The translations under genes were made by a program, and so were the position numbers. Of a DNA stretch of 33,343 bases, positions 26,943 through 33,343 are shown piece after piece. The notes under the pieces are model-generated. The model did no database searches. It was given only the letters and a program-made list of their open reading frames with translations, and was not told the DNA's origin. Every line of letters starts with the position of its first letter. Positions within the stretch are counted from its first letter, which is position 1. This DNA comes from Actinomycetes bacterium (lineage in GTDB: Bacteria; Actinomycetota; Acidimicrobiia; Acidimicrobiales; Ilumatobacteraceae): positions 1-33,343 of the forward strand of contig JAIXWJ010000023.1 of NCBI GenBank assembly GCA_027491335.1, written 5' to 3'.

Positions 26943-28100
26943 TCAGGTGGTGTAGTCGGCGTTGATGCGCACGTATCCGTCGGTGAGATCGCAGCCCCAC
27001 ACGGTGCAGTCGGTCGAACCGGTGTTCAGCGACACGTGAATGCGCACGTCGGTGCCTTTCATGTACGCGCTCAAGCGCGCCAAACCGGACTCGTCGACCG
27101 CCACGGGGTACACCTCTTGGTCGCCGAAGCGAATGACGACCCGCTCCTGATCGATGTCGTCGTATTGGCTGCACTTACCCACGGCCATGGCCACCCGACC
27201 CCAGTTCGGGTCGGCGCCGTGGACCGCGGTCTTCACCAGCGGTGAGTTCACGATGGCCTTGGCCACGGTCTTGGCCTGCTCGGCATCGCGCGCGTGGTCC
27301 ACGCAGACCTCGATCAACTTCTCGGCACCCTCACCGTCGCGGGCCACCTGTTTGGTGAGCGATCGAGCCACGTCCTCGAGGGCGGCCTCCAAGGCGACTT
27401 CATCGACGGAGCCCGCCGCCCCGCTGGCCAAGACGATGGCGGTGTCGCTGGTGGAGGTGTCGGTGTCCACGGAGACGCAGTTGAACGTGCGGTCGATGAC
27501 TCGTCGCCACATGGAGTCCAGCGCGATGCCATCGACGGCCGCGTCGGTGAACACCAACGTGATGAGCGTGGCCATGTTCGGCTCGATCATGCCCACGCCC
27601 TTGGCGACACCCACCACGCGCGCCGAACTGCCGGCGACTCCGGACTCGGCGATCTTGGACACGGTGTCGGTGGTCATGATTCCGCGTGCCACGGCGTCGG
27701 CATCATGGTCGGGCAACGGAAACGGCAACGCGCTCAGACCCGCGCGCACGCGGTCGATGGGGTATTGGCGACCAATCACGCCGGTGGAAGCGATCAACAC
27801 GTCGTGCGGATCGCAACCCAATCGCGCGGCGACACCACGCACCACCTCGAGTGCGTTGCTCATGCCCTGCTCGCCGGTGGCCACGTTGGCGTTCTTCGAG
27901 ATGACCACCACGGCCCGGGCTCGGCGGTCGGTGAGATGCTTGCGCGACACCACCACGCTGGGTCCGGCGAATCGACTCCGCGTGAACACGCCGGCCGCGG
28001 ACACCACGTCATCGGCGGCCACCACCGTGAAATCGTCGGACGCGTCCTTGATGCCGATGTTGGTGACGAACGACGTGAAACCAGTGGGCAACGCGACCAT
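26943..28100 (-). CDS. argJ: Bifunctional ornithine acetyltransferase / N-acetylglutamate synthase
   Basis: A 385-residue ArgJ, which moves the acetyl group from N-acetylornithine to glutamate in arginine synthesis. The oxyanion-hole motif STGVIG is at 105-110. The self-cleavage site lies in GMIEPNMATLITL, with Thr178 as the N-terminal nucleophile of the beta chain. The C-terminal GADPNWGRVAMAVG and the final YVRINADYTT are family signatures. Many homologues read ATML; here it is ATLI, which keeps the required Ala-Thr. ATG 28100 lies 17 bp after the dapD stop. TAGGTT sits 6 nt before the ATG, so argJ may have its own leaderless promoter as well as read-through from dapD. Confidence 0.96.
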   Translation of the reverse strand: MVALPTGFTSFVTNIGIKDASDDFTVVAADDVVSAAGVFTRSRFAGPSVVVSRKHLTDRRARAVVVISKNANVATGEQGMSNALEVVRGVAARLGCDPHDVLIASTGVIGRQYPIDRVRAGLSALPFPLPDHDADAVARGIMTTDTVSKIAESGVAGSSARVVGVAKGVGMIEPNMATLITLVFTDAAVDGIALDSMWRRVIDRTFNCVSVDTDTSTSDTAIVLASGAAGSVDEVALEAALEDVARSLTKQVARDGEGAEKLIEVCVDHARDAEQAKTVAKAIVNSPLVKTAVHGADPNWGRVAMAVGKCSQYDDIDQERVVIRFGDQEVYPVAVDESGLARLSAYMKGTDVRIHVSLNTGSTDCTVWGCDLTDGYVRINADYTT

Positions 28101-28106
28101 GGGGAG

Positions 28107-28112
28107 AACCTA
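28107..28112 (-). promoter_or_regulatory. Candidate leaderless -10 (TAGGTT) for argJ
   Basis: Minus-strand TAGGTT is followed by 6 nt (CTCCCC) and the ATG at 28100. It lies in the short gap just after the dapD stop, so argJ could be uncoupled from the upstream genes. Confidence 0.5.
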
Positions 28113-28117
28113 CCGAT

Positions 28118-29044
28118 TCAGTTCTTGTGGAGAGCGGCGTTCAGTCCGCCCCAGCTGCCCGAACGCTGAACCGCTTCGACCGCGCCCGTGATGCTGTTGC
28201 GACGGAACAACAAACCGCTGGCCCCCGACAGTTCGCGTCCCTTCACCGAGTTGCCGTCGGGAAGCTTCACCAACGTTCCTCCGGTGACGTACAGGCCGGC
28301 CTCGACGATGCACTCGTCACCCAGGCTGATGCCGATGCCACTGTTGGCGCCGAGCAGGCAACGCTCGCCGATGCTGACGACTTCCTTGCCGCCACCCGAG
28401 AGCGTGCCCATGATGGACGCGCCGCCTCCGATGTCACTGCCATCGCCCACCACGACACCGGCCGATATACGACCTTCCACCATGGACGCGCCGAGCGTGC
28501 CGGCGTTGAAGTTGCAGAAACCCTCGTGCATGACGGTGGTGCCGGGGGAGAGGTGAGCACCCAGACGCACGCGATCGGCGTCGGCGATGCGCACGCCGCT
28601 GGGCACCACGTAGTCGGTCATGCGTGGGAACTTGTCGACGCCGTGAACGGTGAGGATTCGACCGCTACGACGCTCCTCCCAGCGCACTCGCTCCACCTGA
28701 TCGACCGCGATCGGCCCGAGGTTGGTCCAGGCCACGTTGGCGAGCAAGCCGAAGGCGCCATCGAGATTCAGGGTGCGGGGCTTGGCGAGTCGATGCGACA
28801 ACAGATGCAAACGCAAGTACACGTCGACGGCGTCGGCGGGCGCGACGTCGGTGTCGATCACGATGCTCTCGGCGGTGACCTTCACTGCGCGCAAGGCGTG
28901 GTGTTGCGGTTCGGTGGTGTGGTCGGTCGCTGGCGCCGATGCACCCCAGTCGAGCGTGTGGAACCACGCGTCGAGAATGGTGCCGTCGGCCGATGAACCG
29001 TCGGCGATGCGGGTGACGAGGGCATGACCCCAAGCTGCGGGCAT
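28118..29044 (-). CDS. dapD: Tetrahydrodipicolinate N-succinyltransferase
   Basis: A 308-residue protein of the actinobacterial DapD type. It transfers succinyl from succinyl-CoA to tetrahydrodipicolinate in lysine/diaminopimelate synthesis. The C-terminal half is a left-handed beta helix of hexapeptide repeats ([30 protein letters not shown]..., then [16 protein letters not shown]), and the N-terminal half is the alpha/beta domain with [14 protein letters not shown] 29044 is set by a strong AAGGAG 6 nt upstream; the longer frame to 29170 only reads lysS in another frame. It follows lysS by 22 bp and precedes argJ by 17 bp on the same strand. Confidence 0.95.
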   Translation of the reverse strand: MPAAWGHALVTRIADGSSADGTILDAWFHTLDWGASAPATDHTTEPQHHALRAVKVTAESIVIDTDVAPADAVDVYLRLHLLSHRLAKPRTLNLDGAFGLLANVAWTNLGPIAVDQVERVRWEERRSGRILTVHGVDKFPRMTDYVVPSGVRIADADRVRLGAHLSPGTTVMHEGFCNFNAGTLGASMVEGRISAGVVVGDGSDIGGGASIMGTLSGGGKEVVSIGERCLLGANSGIGISLGDECIVEAGLYVTGGTLVKLPDGNSVKGRELSGASGLLFRRNSITGAVEAVQRSGSWGGLNAALHKN

Positions 29045-29050
29045 GTGTGG

Positions 29051-29056
29051 CTCCTT
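29051..29056 (-). promoter_or_regulatory. Ribosome binding site of dapD (AAGGAG)
   Basis: Minus-strand AAGGAG with a 6-nt spacer to the ATG at 29044. It is the strongest Shine-Dalgarno site in the window and fixes the dapD start over the longer frame. Confidence 0.85.
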
Positions 29057-29066
29057 CGTGGGCGAC

Positions 29067-30605
29067 TCAGAACACTTCTGGTCGGAGAGTGGGGAAGAGG
29101 ATGACTTCCTTGATGCTGTGCACGCCGGCCAACAACATGGCCACGCGGTCCATGCCGATGCCCAAACCACCGGTGGGAGGCAGGCCGAACTCCAAAGCGC
29201 GCAGGTAATCCTCGTCGACCGTTCCGCGCTCGGCGTCGCCGGCCTCCTTGGCGGCCTGCTCCTCCATGAAGCGAGCGCGCTGTTCCACGGGATCGTTCAA
29301 CTCGGAATAGCCGTTGGCCAGTTCGCGCGCGCCCACGAACAACTCGAAACGCTCGGTGAGGAACGGGTCGTTGCGGTCGGTGCGCGCGAGTGGCGAGATC
29401 TCGACGGGGTGTCCGGTGACGAACGTGGGTCGGATCAACGAGGACTCGGCGGTGGCTTCGAAGATCTCCTCGATCAACTTGCCCGGGCCCCAGTGCTTGT
29501 CGTAACGGACGCCGTTGTCCTCGGCCACTTTGCGCAACTGATCGACGGATTGCGAAGGATGAACGGCCACGCCGGTCTTTTCCTCGACCAGATCGATCAT
29601 GCGCGCGCGTCGCCACGGCTCCGCCAGGTCAACAGTGTGCAGGTTGCCCTCGGTGTCGGCGATGTCGACCACGGTGGTCCCGATGGCGTCTCGAGCCGCC
29701 TGCACGATGAGTTCCTCGGCGATGGCCATGACTTCGCTGTAATCACCGAAGGCTTGGTACAGCTCCATCATGGTGAACTCGGGGTTGTGGCGCGTGCTGA
29801 TGCCCTCGTTGCGGAACACGCGGCCGATCTCGTAGACGCGTTCCATGCCGCCCACGATGAGACGCTTCAGGTGCAGTTCCAGGGCGATGCGCAGGTACAA
29901 CTGCATGTCGAGCGAGTTGTGGTGCGTGACGAACGGACGCGCGTGCGCACCGCCGGCCTCCACGTGCAACACAGGCGTCTCGACTTCGATGAAGTCCTTG
30001 CCGGCCAACGTGCGACGGAAGCTGCTGATCACCGCGTGACGCACTTCGAAGGCGCGACGGGCCTCCTCGTTCACGATGAGGTCGGTGTAGCGCTGACGGA
30101 AGCGGGTGTCGGTGTCGGTGAGGCCCTTCCACTTGTTGGGCAGAGGGCGAACGGCCTTCGACAGCAAGGACAGGTTCGCCACTTTCACGGACAACTCGCC
30201 CTTACGAGTGGTCATGACGGTTCCGGACACGCCGACCCAGTCACCCAGGTCGAGGGTGGAGATGTCGGCGAAGGCCTCGTCGCCCACCACGGCCTTGGAG
30301 ATGAACAACTGGATCTCATCGGAACGATCGCGCACCGTGGCGAAGATCAACTTGCCCTGTTCGCGCAGCAACATGATGCGCCCGGCCACCTCGACGTGGC
30401 TCTCCGTTTCGGTGCCGGCTTCGAGGCTTCCCCATTCGGAACGAACCTCGCGCAGGGTGTGGGTGCGGTCGAAACGGTAGGGATAGGGCTCGATGCCGCG
30501 GGCCCGAAGGTCGTCGAGTCGGCCAAGACGTCGGTTCTTCTCGGCGAGCAATCCGCTGCCCGTCAGTTCCGGGCCGTCGTCGGTTTCGCTCGTCACGTCG
30601 CTCAC
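29067..30605 (-). CDS. lysS: Lysyl-tRNA synthetase, class II
   Basis: About 512 residues from GTG 30605. The N-terminal anticodon-binding OB fold includes [22 protein letters not shown]. Class II motif 2 is [23 protein letters not shown], and motif 3 is [19 protein letters not shown] near the C-terminus. All catalytic blocks are present. The start is uncertain: GTG 30605 gives a normal MSDVTSE... lead, with TACGGT 9 nt upstream as a possible -10. GTG 30656 (17 more residues) and TTG 30683 are also open. It heads the minus-strand set lysS-dapD-argJ and diverges from the flavoprotein gene at 30725. Confidence 0.96.
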   Translation of the reverse strand: MSDVTSETDDGPELTGSGLLAEKNRRLGRLDDLRARGIEPYPYRFDRTHTLREVRSEWGSLEAGTETESHVEVAGRIMLLREQGKLIFATVRDRSDEIQLFISKAVVGDEAFADISTLDLGDWVGVSGTVMTTRKGELSVKVANLSLLSKAVRPLPNKWKGLTDTDTRFRQRYTDLIVNEEARRAFEVRHAVISSFRRTLAGKDFIEVETPVLHVEAGGAHARPFVTHHNSLDMQLYLRIALELHLKRLIVGGMERVYEIGRVFRNEGISTRHNPEFTMMELYQAFGDYSEVMAIAEELIVQAARDAIGTTVVDIADTEGNLHTVDLAEPWRRARMIDLVEEKTGVAVHPSQSVDQLRKVAEDNGVRYDKHWGPGKLIEEIFEATAESSLIRPTFVTGHPVEISPLARTDRNDPFLTERFELFVGARELANGYSELNDPVEQRARFMEEQAAKEAGDAERGTVDEDYLRALEFGLPPTGGLGIGMDRVAMLLAGVHSIKEVILFPTLRPEVF

Positions 30606-30711
30606 AAGGGAGAGACCGTACTTGCTCGGGGTGTGGGGCGAGGAGTCAATAGTCACGGACGCAACGAAGGATCGCGTCGCCAAGTCACCCGACCCGACCG
30701 ACGCCGACCGG

Positions 30712-30717
30712 TAACCT
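30712..30717 (+). promoter_or_regulatory. Candidate leaderless -10 (TAACCT) for the flavoprotein gene
   Basis: TAACCT is followed by 7 nt and the ATG at 30725, with no Shine-Dalgarno site. It lies in the divergent gap with lysS. Confidence 0.55.
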
Positions 30718-30724
30718 GCAACGC

Positions 30725-32089
30725 ATGGCAGTGCGCTTTCTGATCATTGGTGGCGGTCCGGCCGGTAACACCGCGGCCACCTACGCCGCCCGACTCGGAG
30801 CCGAGGTCACCATGGTCGAGCGTGACCTGGTTGGTGGTGCGGCTCACCTTCTCGATTGCATTCCGTCCAAGACCATGATCGCCACCGGCGGTGCGATGAC
30901 GTTCAGTCGCCGAATCCAGGGCATGGGACTGGAAGAGGTCCGGCCCGAGATCGACGTGGAGGCCCTCACCGAGCGCATCGAGGACATCAAGGAGCACCTC
31001 TCGGGGAGCACCTCCACCTTGCTCACCAGTCAGGGCGTGCGCATTCTGAAGGGCACGGCTCGGTTCACGTCGGCGACGTCGGCCGAAGTCGACACCGCGG
31101 ACGGCAAGACCATCAACGTTCCCTTCGACGCGGCTTTGATCGCCACCGGCTCCAGCCCGCGCATTCCGGACTGGGTGCACCCCGACGGCGAGCGCATCCT
31201 CACCACCCGTGATTGCTATCCGCCCAAGATCTTCCCGACCAGCGTGTGCGTGGTGGGTTCGGGCGTCACCGGTGTGGAGTTCGTGCACATGTTCGAGTCC
31301 TTCGGAGCCAAGGTGACGTTGGTGGTCAGTCGCCAGCAGGTGCTTCCGAGCAAGGACCCCGAAGTGGCGGCCGTGCTGGAGGACGACTTCTTGCGACGTG
31401 GAGTGGCGTTGCTGAAGGGCGCTCGCGCACAGTCGGTCGAACGCGACGGAGACACCGTGGTGGTGAAGTGCGACGACGGCCGACAGGTGCGCGCCAGTCA
31501 TGTGGTGTTGGCCATCGGGTCGGTGCCCAATAGCGATGGCTTGAACCTCGAGGCGGCCGGCGTGGAAGTCGATCGCGGCGGTTACATCTCGATCAATCAG
31601 CACTGCGTCACCAACGTGGAGCACATTTATGCCGCCGGTGACGTGAGCGGAAAGTTGCCCTTGTCGTCGGTGGCATCAATGCAGGGTCGCAAAGTGGCCG
31701 AGCACGTGATGGGTCTGCACACGCGCCAACATCGTCACCTCGATTACGACAAGGCGGCCTCGGCGATCTTCACCGAGCCCGAGATCGCCGACGTGGGTCT
31801 GGCCGAAGCCGAGGCGTTCGCCTCGGGTCGCAAGATCCGCGTCACCAAGGTGCCGTTCTCGGCCACGCCCAAGGCGCTCATCAACAACGACTCGCGAGGT
31901 TTCGTGAAGATCATTTCGGACCCCGCCACCGGCGTGGTGCTCGGTGGATCCATCGTGGGTCGACACGCCGCCGAGTTGATCAGCGTGATCGCACTCGCCG
32001 TGACCGCGAACCTGAAAGTGACCGACATCGTGGAGAGCCTGCTGGTGCACCCGGCACTCTCCGAAGCACTGGCGGAGGCCGCCGAATGA
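30725..32089 (+). CDS. lpdA: Flavoprotein disulfide-reductase homologue, LpdA (Rv3303c)-like NAD(P)H:quinone reductase
   Basis: A 454-residue FAD/NAD protein. FAD site: IIGGGPAGNTAATYAARLG (7-25). NAD site: VCVVGSGVTGVEF. Second FAD site: IYAAGDVSG. The active-site segment reads GGAAHLLDCIPSKT, where true lipoamide dehydrogenases have GGTCLNVGCIPSK, so the first redox cysteine is Ala and no disulfide can form. M. tuberculosis LpdA (Rv3303c) has the same change and acts as a quinone reductase. The C-terminal His-x4-Glu pair (HPALSE) of classic dihydrolipoamide dehydrogenases is kept here. It should not be counted as the E3 partner of the nearby AceE. It overlaps the RDD gene by ATGA. Substrate is inferred from the homologue. 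Confidence 0.85.
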   Translation: MAVRFLIIGGGPAGNTAATYAARLGAEVTMVERDLVGGAAHLLDCIPSKTMIATGGAMTFSRRIQGMGLEEVRPEIDVEALTERIEDIKEHLSGSTSTLLTSQGVRILKGTARFTSATSAEVDTADGKTINVPFDAALIATGSSPRIPDWVHPDGERILTTRDCYPPKIFPTSVCVVGSGVTGVEFVHMFESFGAKVTLVVSRQQVLPSKDPEVAAVLEDDFLRRGVALLKGARAQSVERDGDTVVVKCDDGRQVRASHVVLAIGSVPNSDGLNLEAAGVEVDRGGYISINQHCVTNVEHIYAAGDVSGKLPLSSVASMQGRKVAEHVMGLHTRQHRHLDYDKAASAIFTEPEIADVGLAEAEAFASGRKIRVTKVPFSATPKALINNDSRGFVKIISDPATGVVLGGSIVGRHAAELISVIALAVTANLKVTDIVESLLVHPALSEALAEAAE

Positions 32090-32562
32090 ACGACTACCCG
32101 CCCCCGCCGCCGTTGTCGGACTTCTCCATGGAGTCCGACCGTCTGGCCTCCGTCGGCCAGCGCGCACTTGCTCAGGTGTTGGACTCGTTCATCATCGGAA
32201 TTCCGTTGTTCATCCTCACGATGTCTTTCGGTGCGGACCTCACCGACACCGATGACGGCAGCCTGTTGTGGCTCACATTGCTGTGGCTCGGCGTGAGCCT
32301 GTTGTACAACACGGCCTTCATCGCCACCACTGGTGCGACGTTGGGCAAGCGCATCATGAAGTTGCAGGTCGTGAACCGAACCGATGGGTCGCCCGTGAAT
32401 TGGACCTACGCCGCCGTCCGCGCGTTGATTCCCACGGTGGCCGGCGTGGTTCCGGTGATCGGGTTCGCATTGAACATCGCGGTGTACGTGCGCGCGGCGT
32501 TCCATCCGTACCGCCAGGGCTTGCACGACGCCGCCGCCGGCACCATCGTCGTTCGTCGCTGA
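32086..32562 (+). CDS. RDD-family membrane protein
   Basis: A 158-residue protein with the RDD signature: DRLASVGQRALAQVLDSFIIGIP (Arg near the start, Asp in the first helix), then TLGKRIMKLQVVNRTDGSPVNWTYAAVRALIP in the middle, with about three to four hydrophobic segments. The N-terminus is proline-rich (NDYPPPPPLSDF), as is common in actinobacterial RDD proteins. The start overlaps the flavoprotein stop by 4 bp, so the two are translationally coupled. A role in transport or membrane stress is typical of the family label, but no substrate can be given. Confidence 0.88.
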   Translation: MNDYPPPPPLSDFSMESDRLASVGQRALAQVLDSFIIGIPLFILTMSFGADLTDTDDGSLLWLTLLWLGVSLLYNTAFIATTGATLGKRIMKLQVVNRTDGSPVNWTYAAVRALIPTVAGVVPVIGFALNIAVYVRAAFHPYRQGLHDAAAGTIVVRR

Positions 32563-32572
32563 CACACCCCAC

Positions 32573-32624
32573 CGTTCTGGGTAACGAAAGTGCCCGTTTT
32601 CGGGCACTTTCGTTACCCAGAACG
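32573..32624. terminator. Palindromic element B (24-bp perfect arms, TTTT loop)
   Basis: The arms 32573-32596 and 32601-32624 are exact reverse complements; the left arm starts CGTTCTGGGTAACGAAAGTG and the loop is TTTT. It sits between the convergent RDD gene (stop 32562) and NTF2-like gene (stop at 32633). A two-way terminator or a mobile palindromic repeat are both possible. Its right arm matches the right arm of element C at 20 of 23 positions. Confidence 0.85.
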
Positions 32625-32632
32625 CGGAGGGT

Positions 32633-33133
32633 TCACAGGGGTCGGTAGACCTCGTCGTGGGGGAATGGTTGCGGCTTCACGTAGTTGTCGTCGGGATCGA
32701 CCGAGCCCGCGGGCACGTCGTCCACGCGCACCCAATCGCTCACCACCACTCGTCGTGAGATGGCCCAGACACCATCGATGTTGGTCATGTCGTCCACGTA
32801 GCGGACGCCAGCGGTGACGTCTCGAAGTGGTTTGCCCTCGCGAACGAGCGTGCGGTGGTACGCCACGGCGTAGGTCTCCACGCGGGCCCGATCGTCTCGC
32901 ACGTCGATGAGGATGTTCGACATGGTGTGCGACGTCACGGACCAATGCGACAACTGACCCTCGAGCCACACGATGAACGCGTCGACATCACCTTTGAACG
33001 GACCGTGATCGTCGGTGGCATCGGGGTGATAGCACGAACGCACCAGATCGAAATCGCGTCGGTCCACGCCGCGCGCGTAGCGATACACGACGTCGCGAAT
33101 CCGCTCGCGGGCCACTACCTCGTCGATGTTCAT
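32633..33133 (-). CDS. NTF2/SnoaL-like (SnoaL_4-type) protein
   Basis: A 166-residue cone-shaped alpha+beta fold protein. It begins with the helix IDEVVARERIRDVVYRYARGVDRRDFDLVRSCYHPDATDDHG, the classic start of the SnoaL_4 family with its acid-rich pocket loop. It ends with the strands GVWAISRRVVVSDWVRV. The family includes ring hydroxylase beta-like subunits, dehydratases and isomerases, plus many with no known activity. A possible catalytic pair (Asp in YHPDATDDHG, His in SVTSHTMSN) is in the usual place. The gene stands alone between palindromes B and C, so it is probably its own transcript. No substrate is inferred. Confidence 0.88.
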   Translation of the reverse strand: MNIDEVVARERIRDVVYRYARGVDRRDFDLVRSCYHPDATDDHGPFKGDVDAFIVWLEGQLSHWSVTSHTMSNILIDVRDDRARVETYAVAYHRTLVREGKPLRDVTAGVRYVDDMTNIDGVWAISRRVVVSDWVRVDDVPAGSVDPDDNYVKPQPFPHDEVYRPL

Positions 33134-33137
33134 GGTC

Positions 33138-33187
33138 GATCTGGGTAACCCAAGTTGCCGAAAACAGTCACTTTCGGTACCCAGAAC
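33138..33187. repeat. Palindromic element C (imperfect, same family as B)
   Basis: TCTGGGTA (33140-33147) pairs perfectly with TACCCAGA (33178-33185), and the inner parts are degenerate (15 of 23 positions pair). The loop is AAAA. It sits between the biotin-carrier stop at 33191 and the NTF2-like start at 33133, so it may end the former transcript. The total length, 50 bp, matches element B. Confidence 0.75.
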
Positions 33188-33190
33188 GCG

Positions 33191-33343
33191 TCAGGCGATG
33201 ACGATGACGACGTCGCCGGAGCCCACGGTGTCGCCGGCTTTCACCTTCACCTCGGACACCTTGCCGCTCTTTTCGGCCAGGATCTGGTTCTCCATCTTCA
33301 TGGCTTCCAGAACCACCACCGCTTGGCCGGCTTCCACGTCCTG
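33191..33343 (-). CDS. Biotin/lipoyl carrier domain, C-terminal part (runs off the right edge)
   Basis: The minus strand encodes about 50 C-terminal residues of a biotinyl domain. VLEAMKMENQI holds the AMKM biotinylation motif, with Lys as the biotin site. It is followed by GKVSEVKVKAGDTVGSGDVVIVIA, which is the second half of the flattened beta barrel, and then a TGA. It is either a stand-alone biotin carboxyl carrier protein of about 70 residues or the tail of an acyl-CoA carboxylase alpha subunit. The start is outside the window, so I cannot tell which. Element C lies just after the stop. Confidence 0.9.
   Translation of the reverse strand, partial: QDVEAGQAVVVLEAMKMENQILAEKSGKVSEVKVKAGDTVGSGDVVIVIA

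Noticed and set aside
30725-32089. E3 (dihydrolipoamide dehydrogenase) partner of the nearby AceE
   Set aside because: The first cysteine of the redox pair is Ala, so the disulfide needed for lipoamide oxidation cannot form.

Overview
The window reads as chromosomal DNA from a high-GC actinobacterium. Acidimicrobiia (Ilumatobacter-like) is my best guess, from four signs: about 62-68% GC in hand-counted 60-base lines outside one island, leaderless-type promoters (TAnnnT 6-8 nt before the start), secreted proteins with the 'DTRxGxG ... PDASNLN ... DVxGW' repeat, and a homodimeric AceE. This placement is inference. No rRNA, tRNA, CRISPR array, insertion sequence or integrase was seen.

Region 1 (1-16707) is a surface-glycan locus. 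It opens with a truncated minus-strand GT2 glycosyltransferase. A compact cassette follows (490-7228): a methyltransferase with a tandem-repeat helical tail, a HAD-like protein with N-terminal carbohydrate-locus repeats, a GT4 glycosyltransferase, and the ABC exporter pair Wzm/Wzt, in which Wzt carries a C-terminal glycan-binding domain. Sampled lines in this cassette are about 47-55% GC, so it looks imported. After a sharp return to high GC come GT2, a GT-C membrane glycosyltransferase and a DPM-like polyprenyl-phosphate glycosyltransferase (7238-10539). A minus-strand zinc-ribbon methyltransferase follows, then a small coiled-coil protein, a double GT-B protein, a GT2 with a large insertion, and a GT4 (11468-16707). 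Together these can build, cap and export a polysaccharide.

Region 2 (16717-26035) holds two secreted proteins with the same repeat family. One is a 702-residue protein of unknown function. The other is a 1031-residue fusion of a SpoIID/LytB domain, an SGNH hydrolase and repeats, preceded by a structured leader that ends in a terminator-like hairpin. Between them lie an HhH-GPD-family protein, aceE and an RNase HI gene.

Region 3 (26094-33343) is mostly metabolic: a short-chain dehydrogenase; lysS, dapD and argJ on the minus strand; a flavoprotein disulfide-reductase homologue that lacks one redox cysteine; an RDD membrane protein; an NTF2/SnoaL-like protein; and the C-terminus of a biotin carrier domain. 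Three related ~50-bp palindromes with GTTCTGGGT ends sit in the intergenic gaps here.

The most interesting signals are the imported cap-and-export cassette with its repeat-tailed methyltransferase (possible chain-length ruler plus Wzt-recognised cap), a perfect 13-bp-arm palindrome inside wzt, the palindrome family, and the possible attenuator leader before the SpoIID-SGNH fusion.
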